Part shown: one piece after another, positions 1-6,209 of the stretch
How the letters are laid out: every line of letters starts with the position of its first letter
How positions within the stretch are numbered: the stretch's first letter is position 1
Assembly: GCA_031411335.1 (NCBI GenBank)
Contig: JANOAX010000053.1
Span: 1 to 8,523, forward strand
Direction of reading: 5' to 3'
From: JAJTFW01 sp031411335
GTDB taxonomy: Bacteria > Bacteroidota > Bacteroidia > AKYH767-A > OLB10
Length of the DNA stretch: 8,523 nt
Position numbers and translations under genes: made by a program
The notes under the pieces: model-generated
Seen by the model: only the letters and a program-made list of their open reading frames with translations
Databases searched by the model: none
What the model was told of the DNA's origin: nothing

Positions 1-175
1 GGTCAGGATTTGTTTTTTGATTCCCGACTTACGGGTCAGGATTTGTTTTTTGATTCCCGACTTACGGGTCAGGATTTGTTTTTTGATTCCCGACTTACGG
101 GTCAGGATTTATTTTTTTTCCGACTTACGGGTCAGGTTTGATATTTTTTCGTCTTACGGGACGATTTTTTTTCAG
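1..175. repeat. Tandem array of ~33-bp units with terminator-like hairpins
   Basis: Three identical 33-bp units (1-33, 34-66, 67-99) are followed by shortened units (100-129, 30 bp; 130-158, 29 bp) and a degenerate end (159-175). The array runs off the left edge, so its full length is unknown. Each unit boundary can fold as TCCcGAC-TTACGG-GTCaGGA, followed by TTTGTTTTTT on the + strand, which is the shape of an intrinsic terminator. The units therefore look like a duplicated terminator of a + strand gene outside the window. A plain minisatellite or a binding-site array remains possible. Confidence 0.9.
150..172 (+). terminator. Intrinsic terminator-like hairpin, last copy of the array
   Basis: CGTC (150-153) pairs with GACG (160-163) around a TTACGG loop and is followed by A plus a run of eight T (165-172). 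The stem differs from the upstream units (GAC/GTC there, GTC/GAC here), but pairing is kept. This argues that the fold matters. It would end + strand transcription arriving from the left. Confidence 0.5.
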
Positions 176-356
176 ATTTAAAGAACTAATTTCTTTTTTG
201 ATAATTTCAATATCCGTGCCAAACATTTTATGAGATTCTTTTCTTTTTCTTTAGATTTTAATTGCGCTGGTAGCAGCTAGTTAGTTAAACTATAGTAATT
301 AATTATGTTCCTAATAATGGCATATACGGGCTTTCTTGTATTATGGTTTTTGTAAA

Positions 357-1076
357 TTATGAGAACTTATCCATAAATTCACTTAATGAACGTACGCTAC
401 TATCAAATGAGAATTGATTAAACAATTGAAAGTATTTGTGTCGATCAACGGTATATTGATACGCGAACTTTGCTAATTCTAATTTGTTAGAATCAAAACT
501 CAATAAGTTTATTAAGTCAGCAACTTGAGATGTAGTCATCATTTCATGGTCTCTTATGGCTTGTTTCGCAATCACCATTTTAGTGCTTTCGAAACTTTGA
601 TTATCTATTGTATTTAATAGCGCATTAAATTCAGCTGGCGACATAAGGTGCTGTTGTGACTGATATCCAACTGGAGTTGGATTGAATGGAGCGTAAGGAT
701 TACAAATTGGATCCATAGGTACAGGTACAAAGTTCGGAATGACTTGATTGATGCGAATGGTATTGTTTCTTGTTAACATCGCACGAACTTCAGCACCTTC
801 TGGTACATCTATAAATCCATTATAAAGCAATCTTTTGTAGGCTAGATTAAAGTGAGATGGATGTTGGATGGTCCAAATCTTTAATCGATACCTTCCAGCT
901 TCTAAATTGTTAATCTTTTTGACGGGTCCTGGGTTGTCTACGAATTGATTATCTAACTGAACCAAGACGGGAGCATTGTCAAATTTCCTAATGTGGAGGT
1001 CTGACAAGCGGTGATCAGCATTTGCATGTAATGATAGGATGCAAGCGATTACTAGAGTAGAGATCATGTTTTTCAT
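357..1076 (-). CDS. Exported DUF4476 domain protein
   Basis: 239 aa. Residues 1-20 form a signal peptide (KN, then a hydrophobic stretch, cut after AHANA-type 'HANA'), so the product is exported to the periplasm or beyond. Residues about 36-110 resemble a PEGA-like beta domain (VLVQLDNQ…GRYRLKIW…YNGFIDVPEGAEVRA). A Pro-rich linker (113-136) leads to a C-terminal DUF4476 domain at about 145-237, recognised by its repeated pattern: SPAEFNALLNTI, 'LLSFDSNKLELAKFAYQYTVD', then FNQFSFDSSVRSLSEF. The function of DUF4476 is unknown; it occurs widely in Bacteroidota secreted proteins. The ATG at 1076 is supported by an AGGAGGA 6 nt upstream. The gene is antisense to the rhs remnant beside it and appears monocistronic. 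No clear terminator was found in 176-356. Confidence 0.88.
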   Translation of the reverse strand: MKNMISTLVIACILSLHANADHRLSDLHIRKFDNAPVLVQLDNQFVDNPGPVKKINNLEAGRYRLKIWTIQHPSHFNLAYKRLLYNGFIDVPEGAEVRAMLTRNNTIRINQVIPNFVPVPMDPICNPYAPFNPTPVGYQSQQHLMSPAEFNALLNTIDNQSFESTKMVIAKQAIRDHEMMTTSQVADLINLLSFDSNKLELAKFAYQYTVDRHKYFQLFNQFSFDSSVRSLSEFMDKFS

Positions 1077-1082
1077 TTTTTG

Positions 1083-1089
1083 TCCTCCT
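1083..1089 (-). promoter_or_regulatory. Strong Shine-Dalgarno site (AGGAGGA)
   Basis: A full AGGAGGA lies 6 nt before the ATG of the DUF4476 gene and fixes that start. Such a strong SD is uncommon in Bacteroidota, and none of the other genes here shows one. Confidence 0.75.
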
Positions 1090-1117
1090 AATGTTTTAAT
1101 TGATTTTAAAAGCGAGT

Positions 1118-1134
1118 TTCAAGGCTTGTGCCAA
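1118..1134 (-). promoter_or_regulatory. Possible sigma-54-like promoter for the DUF4476 gene
   Basis: On the - strand, TTGGCAC (1134-1128), AAGC and CTTGAA (to about 1118) resemble the sigma-54 -24/-12 pattern TGGCAC-N5-TTGC, with the final C of the -12 element changed to A. A start site near 1106 would leave a short leader holding the SD. No TAnnTTTG box was seen nearby. The element lies in decayed rhs-flanking DNA, so it may be chance. Confidence 0.25.
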
Positions 1135-1150
1135 AATGCTCAATAAAAAA

Positions 1151-1410
1151 GAAATCCCCTATTATGGGGATGGGGTTAAAGCCAATACACCATTTAATGA
1201 TTTTTGATACTTTTACCATAAGAACAGTTCTGAAAAGGTAATCTCTAACCGACTTTATCATGTAAATGATGCAATCGTCATCAGAGTTCAAAATGATGAT
1301 ATAGATGATCAGGGTTCAGCCACTTCAACAGAATCGAAAAACGTTATTATCCCAATGGTGATCCAGATAATAGTGTAAATACATACTACGTTAGAGATCC
1401 TCAAGGAAAT
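1151..1410 (+). pseudogene. Degraded rhs (YD-repeat) gene body, 5'-truncated
   Basis: Translation in one + frame gives PFNDF-stop-YFYHKN…NRLYHVNDA…NDDIDDQG (about 1190-1313). This is the characteristic Rhs phrase of Bacteroidota, interrupted by TGA at 1205. After about 1309 the Rhs frame changes: FNRIEKRYYPNGDPDNSV and TYYVRDPQGNV then run into the open frame that continues at 1411; TGA at 1306 closes that frame upstream. The usual stretch between DDIDDQG and GNRIEKR appears deleted. Everything 5' of about 1150 that a full rhs gene of well over 1,000 codons would have is absent. This is a truncated, internally deleted and frameshifted remnant. Its antisense reading frame (1106-1291) is a shadow. 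Confidence 0.75.
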
Positions 1411-2559
1411 GTGATGGCAACTTACCAAAGAGAGATTTTTATTGATGGTGAAAAATTTTCACTTCTTGATTGGAGCGTTTATGGTTCTGCTCGATTGGGC
1501 TTAGCGCAGGTAGATGACAATATTCTGTGGACATCAGGTTCGTATGATCCGCCTACCTGGACAGCACCATCCTTAACTTCCAAAGGATCCTCTCGCAGTT
1601 ATGAACTCACGAACCATCTGGGAAATGTATTAGCCGTTGTTAGCGATCTTAAATCGTATGTGGACACCATCGGCAGTGGCCAACCCAATTATTGGGATTA
1701 TTCCATGGCAAATATCTTATCTGCTCAGGACTACTATCCCTTCGGTATGATAATGCCGCGTAGGAATTTTGCAACTGATGAATACCGCTTCTCCTTTAAT
1801 GGTAAGGAAAAGGATGATGAAGTGAAAGGTGTTGGAAATAGCTTGGATTTTGGTGCGAGGATTTATGATTCACGATTGGGACGATGGTTGAGTATTGATT
1901 ATCTAAGTAAGAAGTATCCAATGCACTCGCCATATAATTTTTGTGCGGATAATCCAATTCTGTTTTTAGATAGAGATGGAAATGATTGGTTTGTAAATAA
2001 TCAAAACGGAAACGTAATTTACATTAAAGATGCTACTGAAGTTAAAAGTGAAACACTTTTGAAATACGGATCCACAGACAATCCTAATAACTACGAAAGG
2101 CTAGGACCAAATGATATGTTTGGAGATAAAGTTTCTCAAAATATTACAAATTCTAATTTTGTATTTATTGATAGCCCAGAACTTTTTATGAATAATAGAG
2201 GTTATGAAAAAGCAGAGAAGGCTTTAGTAAAGGAACAAGAATATTCAATGGGTGGAAGAATAGGTGAAGAGGATATAAATATTCCAGTTACAACTTTTGA
2301 AGAGAAAGCTGAAAGGAAAATTACTTATGTTAAACCTGAGGAATTAAATAAAAAGGAATATTTAGTTCAAAAAGAATCTAAATATCCATTGAGTAGTATT
2401 AAAACTGTTTTATATAGATTGATAAAACCATTCAAGCAAGATGTTAGAAAAACGGTAGAATTTAATGGAAACTCAGAAAATCTTTCAAATGGATTTAGAC
2501 TTGGAGATGCAATCAGAGAAATTTATGAATTAACTAGAGGAAAAAGCAAGAAAAAATGA
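1411..2559 (+). CDS. Rhs core fragment with unrecognised C-terminal toxin domain
   Basis: 382 aa from GTG 1411 (ATG at 1414 is equally possible); the Rhs frame continues upstream to 1309, so this is the 3' part of a larger, broken rhs gene. Residues 64-190 carry the conserved Rhs end: YELTNHLGNVLAVVSD, YYPFGMIMPRR, YRFSFNGKEKDDE, 'DFGARIYDSRLGRWLSID', then NPILFLDRDGND. After about 192 the sequence becomes markedly more AT-rich and Lys/Asn/Glu-rich. This marks a variable tip, as in Rhs/polymorphic toxins, where the core forms a shell around a C-terminal toxin. I do not recognise the 190-residue tip; it has no obvious nuclease or protease motif, and its end is basic (RGKSKKK). The downstream lipoprotein overlaps by 4 nt and is the probable immunity partner. 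Whether this orphan is expressed is unclear. Confidence 0.82.
   Translation: MMATYQREIFIDGEKFSLLDWSVYGSARLGLAQVDDNILWTSGSYDPPTWTAPSLTSKGSSRSYELTNHLGNVLAVVSDLKSYVDTIGSGQPNYWDYSMANILSAQDYYPFGMIMPRRNFATDEYRFSFNGKEKDDEVKGVGNSLDFGARIYDSRLGRWLSIDYLSKKYPMHSPYNFCADNPILFLDRDGNDWFVNNQNGNVIYIKDATEVKSETLLKYGSTDNPNNYERLGPNDMFGDKVSQNITNSNFVFIDSPELFMNNRGYEKAEKALVKEQEYSMGGRIGEEDINIPVTTFEEKAERKITYVKPEELNKKEYLVQKESKYPLSSIKTVLYRLIKPFKQDVRKTVEFNGNSENLSNGFRLGDAIREIYELTRGKSKKK
1783..1802 (+). repeat. 20-bp inverted repeat, copy A (in rhs tip 1)
   Basis: The sequence taccgcttctcctttaatgg encodes YRFSFNG in the first Rhs fragment and occurs again, exactly and inverted, at 7091-7110 in the second tip, in the same codon phase. 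Identity stops abruptly on both sides, although the following Rhs codons are still homologous at protein level. It could be a recombination junction; it also overlaps a conserved motif. Confidence 0.85.
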
Positions 2560-3206
2560 TGAGAACACTTTACTATTTTTATTTATTCCTGATTGTATCC
2601 TGCAATGGAAATTGTTCAGACAGAAACATTAAACATATTGATACTGTACAATACCACTCATTTTTAACTCAATTCAATTCTAAACTCATAGATCATTTTC
2701 CTATTAAGCCATATTCGAAAGAATATTTGGCTTGTAGTCATAACAACAGTAAGACAAATGATATAGGTCTATATTTATATAACTATAATTTAACTTATGG
2801 ATTAGTTGATAGTATCAAGAATATTTTAACAAATAATCCAGAAATTTTTGTGTATCATTCTAGTGATTCATGTCAATTAATAGTAAATCGATTTTTGACA
2901 ATTGAGAGTATTGAAAGTGATGAATTACCATTAATTTTAGATTCTAGTTTGATTGAAAATAAGTGTTATGTTGATAAATATCCAGTTCCAAGATTTATAG
3001 ATTATGAAGGAATTGTCGAAAATCATGATTTAATGTTATCAAAAAATTTCACAATCTATATATTAGAAGCTAAACCTACCTTATTACATGAGTATAACCT
3101 TAATCCAAACATTCAAATGCCAATAGGATGGAAAAATGGATTCACTAGAGGAATAGCAATAAGTAGAATTGATAAAACAATTATTTATTTTTTACTTATT
3201 TGGTGA
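2556..3206 (+). CDS. Predicted lipoprotein, probable immunity to Rhs tip 1
   Basis: 216 aa, starting at the ATG of an ATGATGA that overlaps the toxin stop by 4 nt, so the two are translationally coupled. Residues 1-16 form a lipoprotein signal (aromatic/leucine-rich stretch, then LIVSC with Cys16 as lipidation site). The mature part is acidic to neutral, with no family I recognise. Position directly after an Rhs toxin tip, similar low GC and membrane anchoring make it the likely immunity protein. Its location would mean the toxin acts in the periplasm or envelope. This role is inferred from context only. Confidence 0.72.
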   Translation: MMRTLYYFYLFLIVSCNGNCSDRNIKHIDTVQYHSFLTQFNSKLIDHFPIKPYSKEYLACSHNNSKTNDIGLYLYNYNLTYGLVDSIKNILTNNPEIFVYHSSDSCQLIVNRFLTIESIESDELPLILDSSLIENKCYVDKYPVPRFIDYEGIVENHDLMLSKNFTIYILEAKPTLLHEYNLNPNIQMPIGWKNGFTRGIAISRIDKTIIYFLLIW

Positions 3207-3283
3207 ATCTGGATAACAGGACTACATATTGATAAATTATCTAGTTCTATGAATTTTCCGGTAATCTAAAATGAAATGCCTTA

Positions 3284-4147
3284 CTATTTCAAAGGAAAAA
3301 ATCGATCAATTTCATTGCGCATTTCTCTTAGGTCTTCTTGAACATATCGCTCAGTTGTACTTGGATAATGATGGCCCGCAAACAACTGGACTTCAATTAA
3401 ACTTAAACCATCCATGAGTAGGTTGACAATGACGCTTTGCCTTACCGTTTTTGGATTTAACTTTCTATTTGGAAATAATTTTCGTTGAGACTCTATCAGA
3501 TAATGAAATCCATCTGGTGTTTCTGATTGGCCCAATTTACCAATAAATAATTGCTCTGTTTTACATTTTAATAATGAAGGTCTATCAAATGTATTATACC
3601 GCTTGTAAGCCATGATCTGATTTGAATTTAATTTCAAAATTCGAGAGCAATTGCGACTGTCCATAATAAAAACTACTTCTTTTTCAAGACTGACATCATA
3701 AATTGTTAACGAGGCAATTTCACCTGTTGTAAGACCTTGATAGATGTAAAAGGATATTGCCAAGTAGTCACGCCATTTAAGGAGTTCATATCTGTTTTTC
3801 TTGCTTAGTAATAGAGATAGTTCTTCTTTAGTGAAGAGATCCTGAAACTGAATGCTTCTATTGCTTATGTCATTTAGCTTTATATTATCAGTTGGGTCAT
3901 CAACTCTAATTTTGTTAAAGAGCAACCACTTGTAATAATTTCTTATCCCGTAAAATTCAGTTTGTACATAATCATTTTTAAAGCCTTTTTGTCGCAATGA
4001 ATGCAAATAAGAAATAATATCAATGTATCGAGCTTGAATAGCATTGCTCTCACCAAGGAAAGCAAAAAGCTTTTCTATTGCAAAAAGATATCTCTTTGTA
4101 CTACTTGCCGTGAATTTGGTATATAAATATTGCTCAAGTTCTATCAT
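3284..4147 (-). CDS. Tyrosine recombinase with degenerate active site
   Basis: 287 aa, phage-integrase/XerC-D-type fold. Residues about 1-90 are the SAM-like core-binding domain (SSTKRYLFAIEKLFAFL…); about 105-285 are the catalytic domain. Aligned on its upstream partner, the first catalytic Arg is Thr140 (GLTTGE in place of GLRRSE). The HxxR box is K233-T-V-R236, and the beta-hairpin Lys seems to be Arg. His259/260 (AGHH) and the nucleophile Tyr268 (ERYV) remain. Loss of Arg I and of the HxxR His suggests weak or no strand-cleavage activity, so it may serve as an architectural or regulatory partner. Its ATG lies inside the upstream recombinase gene (14-nt overlap), which implies co-translation. 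It converges on the immunity gene ending at 3206, with no strong terminator between. Confidence 0.85.
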   Translation of the reverse strand: MIELEQYLYTKFTASSTKRYLFAIEKLFAFLGESNAIQARYIDIISYLHSLRQKGFKNDYVQTEFYGIRNYYKWLLFNKIRVDDPTDNIKLNDISNRSIQFQDLFTKEELSLLLSKKNRYELLKWRDYLAISFYIYQGLTTGEIASLTIYDVSLEKEVVFIMDSRNCSRILKLNSNQIMAYKRYNTFDRPSLLKCKTEQLFIGKLGQSETPDGFHYLIESQRKLFPNRKLNPKTVRQSVIVNLLMDGLSLIEVQLFAGHHYPSTTERYVQEDLREMRNEIDRFFPLK

Positions 4148-5084
4148 GATTAAAAGATTTATTAGATCTGTGTAGATGATTTCTTTGATTCCATTTCCAA
4201 TGATTTCCTATGCCTTTTAGATAGTGTTGCGTAGTGTCCACCGAATTGTGTCCTAAAAATTTGCGAACCAAGTTTATGTTCATACCATTAATCATTAAAT
4301 GTGTCGCAATAGAATGGCGAAGCACATGTAGATTTACTATTTCTTGAGATAAATTTGCATTTGCTGTAATCTGCTTAATAATTTGATACGCTCTGTTTCC
4401 GTCAATTGGAATTTGATTTTCATCAATTAGAAATGGCATTTGATCTTTTGTTGAGTAAGGAACTTGATGATAGGATGCAAGATAATTTATAAAATAATTT
4501 TGCAAATTTTTTCCGATTGGGACTTCTCTCCTCTTACTGAACTTTCCCTTCCGTACAATTACTTTCCATTGAAGACAATTTATATCTGAAATGAGTAACG
4601 CCTGAGCTTCACTCCTCCTTAAGCCGCAGCCATAAAAAATTGATAACAAGATTCGCTCTAAGTCGGATTCACAGGCACAGTATAATTTTTGAATTGAAGT
4701 AACTGAAATGGCTTCCACTTTACTAGAAAAGTACTTTGGAAATTTTAAATCTACAATCGGATTAAACGAAATGGCTCCTGAGTTAAATAACCAACCAAAG
4801 AACACTCTTAAGGCATAAACATGATGATTTGGTGTTGACCCTTGAATAAAATCAATGGATTTGCCTTTTGGTCGACTAGTGATATATTGAAAGTAACTTA
4901 AAAGTATTTTAGACGAACATTGGCTGGGGAATTCAATATTATTTTTGTGAGCAAACAAAATAAATTCAGATATACACGCTGTAAGATTCTGACGCGTTGA
5001 CGACTTTAAACCTTTGGCAACTATAAATTCAGTGAAGCCATTTAGTATGGCCTGCCAACGTTCTGAAATTAGGACGGAATCCAT
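4134..5084 (-). CDS. Tyrosine recombinase (XerC/D-like, complete active site)
   Basis: 316 aa. Core-binding domain at about 10-110 ('KGLKSSTRQNLTACISEFILF', with the helix around HHVYALRVFFGWLF); catalytic domain at about 125-295. All the family's active-site residues are visible: Arg156 (CGLRRSEA), Lys179/181 in the beta-hairpin (VRKGKFSKRREVP), His253 and Arg256 (HVLRHSIATHL), His279 (FLGHN) and nucleophile Tyr288 (TTQHYLK). It should cut and rejoin DNA at specific sites through a 3'-phosphotyrosine intermediate. It is the first gene of a two-gene unit with the degenerate recombinase. The pair lies between two oppositely oriented Rhs tips, so tip inversion is a candidate role; being the integrase of a small mobile element is the alternative. 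The ATG at 5084 has no SD, as is usual in this phylum. Confidence 0.93.
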   Translation of the reverse strand: MDSVLISERWQAILNGFTEFIVAKGLKSSTRQNLTACISEFILFAHKNNIEFPSQCSSKILLSYFQYITSRPKGKSIDFIQGSTPNHHVYALRVFFGWLFNSGAISFNPIVDLKFPKYFSSKVEAISVTSIQKLYCACESDLERILLSIFYGCGLRRSEAQALLISDINCLQWKVIVRKGKFSKRREVPIGKNLQNYFINYLASYHQVPYSTKDQMPFLIDENQIPIDGNRAYQIIKQITANANLSQEIVNLHVLRHSIATHLMINGMNINLVRKFLGHNSVDTTQHYLKGIGNHWKWNQRNHLHRSNKSFNHDRT

Positions 5085-5137
5085 TTGAATTCTTTACGTA
5101 CAAAACGCCGAGTATTATAATGAATTGTTTGCGTTAA

Positions 5138-5221
5138 AATTTTAGACAATTGGGTGACAAAATAATCTCCTTTTTTTACTGTACAGTCTCCTATGGTGCC
5201 CCACCAATTGCAAAAATTGAA
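5138..5221. repeat. Imperfect inverted repeat upstream of the recombinase genes
   Basis: Left arm AATTTTAGACAATTGGGTG ends at 5156. The right arm, read on the - strand from about 5220 to 5202, is AATTTTTGCAATTGGTG. The arms match except for short indels and are 45 nt apart. A small hairpin TGGTG-CCC-CACCA (5194-5206) overlaps the right arm. The site lies directly upstream of the recombinase operon and could be a recombinase binding site or an operator. Confidence 0.4.
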
Positions 5222-5369
5222 TCACCAGATTAACACTAAAATGAGCTATAAGTGGCCTTTTTTCCTGCCTCGTGGAGAAATTGATAAGGAGTTATTCTGG
5301 AATAAGGTATACGACGAAATTATTGAATTAGCAGAGTTATTAAAAGACAATTTATATGAAGACCTTTAG
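5193..5369 (+). CDS. Small hypothetical protein, 58 aa (or 42 aa)
   Basis: Reading from ATG 5193 gives 58 aa; an internal ATG at 5241 would give 42 aa. The second half is protein-like: SYKWPFFLPRGEID, then a predicted amphipathic acidic helix (LFWNKVYDEIIELAELLKDN). It is divergent from the recombinase operon. No family is recognised. It might be an accessory or directionality factor of the recombinases, or the tail of a decayed gene. The start is uncertain because the 5193 start would overlap the inverted repeat. Confidence 0.4.
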   Translation: MVPHQLQKLNHQINTKMSYKWPFFLPRGEIDKELFWNKVYDEIIELAELLKDNLYEDL

Positions 5370-5597
5370 CTATTTACACTAAATTAAACTGTTCGAAAAT
5401 GGGGGCACTTACAGATTTACTGGACAGCAAATTCACTTTATTAAGAATAAAAAGAGACTCAGCATAAATGCAGTGCTTCTGTAGCATTTGATGCTATTTA
5501 GTATCTCTAACTTCATTTAATTTTTCTGATACTTTAAATAAACTGTCCTTATCATTCACGGCACACACTAGTGCGGGAGTGAGTGGATTAAAATTAA
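5370..5597. other. Intergenic DNA with a short hairpin
   Basis: No convincing gene was found. TAGCAT-TTG-ATGCTA (5482-5496) is a perfect 6-bp hairpin without a T-tract. An open - strand frame at about 5513-5600 (NFNPLTPALVCAVNDKDSLF…) has no start codon and lies just past the lipoprotein stop in another frame; it may be a remnant. Confidence 0.4.
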
Positions 5598-6209
5598 TTA
5601 ACCTGCCATATTAAATGACGAAAACTTTAATTTATTGCCGATTACAACAAAAGTATAAAATTCTGTATGTTCTGCTTCAAATTCATTTGCTTGGTTTTGA
5701 AGAATAGAATTGAATATTAATCGCAGTTCACCATTGGAATAGGTTGCTTCTATTTGATTTTTTACCAAATAACTATTCTCTTTGGCAGTAACCAACTTAG
5801 TACTAAACTTGCCATGTTCAAAAAGTTGTTGAACATCAATATCGGATAAACATTCTTTGAAGCTTTTGTTAAATATTTTATCAAAGTAAATTTCAAAATC
5901 TTTCTCATTAAATAAATTTCCCAATTGCTTTTCAACCGCTTCATCATCTAGTACTTTGTACCAAAGATCATCACTTTTAATTGGGAAATCAAAAAACATT
6001 TTTGCTTCATTTTTTTTTCCATTTACCACAAACTTTTTAAACAGATTGAATTGATTTTCTAAAGTTTCCAATTCAGTCTTTACTAACTTAGTTTTGATTA
6101 CTTGCGAATCAATAGAATCTGTTTTCCCTTTACAGCTTGAAAAAGCAAATAGAAAACTAATAATTGAAGATAAGAAAAATGTGGTGAACTTTCTATCTTG
6201 TATTTCCAT
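5598..6209 (-). CDS. Predicted lipoprotein, probable immunity to CHAP-type Rhs tip 2
   Basis: 203 aa. Residues 1-26 form a lipoprotein signal (RK, hydrophobic FFLSSIISFLFAF, then SSC with Cys26 lipidated). The mature part starts KGKTDSID without an obvious acidic surface-export tag, so a periplasm-facing anchor is plausible. Residues about 40-75 look helical; the rest is mixed, and no named family is recognised. It overlaps the 3' end of the Rhs/hydrolase gene by 17 nt (6193-6209), so the pair is co-translated. A periplasmic lipoprotein is what is expected of an immunity protein to a peptidoglycan-cleaving toxin. The immunity role is inferred from gene order and topology. Confidence 0.75.
   Translation of the reverse strand: MEIQDRKFTTFFLSSIISFLFAFSSCKGKTDSIDSQVIKTKLVKTELETLENQFNLFKKFVVNGKKNEAKMFFDFPIKSDDLWYKVLDDEAVEKQLGNLFNEKDFEIYFDKIFNKSFKECLSDIDVQQLFEHGKFSTKLVTAKENSYLVKNQIEATYSNGELRLIFNSILQNQANEFEAEHTEFYTFVVIGNKLKFSSFNMAG

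Noticed and set aside
1..175. CRISPR array
   Set aside because: Units are directly tandem without unique spacers, and the unit holds a hairpin plus T-tract; no cas gene is in the window.
1106..1291. 61-codon - strand reading frame between the DUF4476 gene and the rhs fragment
   Set aside because: It is antisense to recognisable Rhs-coding sequence (NRLYHVND…DDIDDQG on +), has no family features, and overlaps the promoter region of the DUF4476 gene.
3207..3283. Bidirectional terminator between the converging immunity and recombinase genes
   Set aside because: Only a short palindrome, GATAAATTATC, was found, with no GC stem or T-tract.
5513..5600. Open - strand frame reading NFNPLTPALVCAVNDKDSLFKV and onward
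   Set aside because: No start codon in a sensible place and no homology recognised; at most a remnant after the lipoprotein gene.
5762..5947. 61-codon - strand frame inside the lipoprotein gene
   Set aside because: It lies wholly within the 203-aa lipoprotein in another frame of the same strand and shows no domain or start signal.
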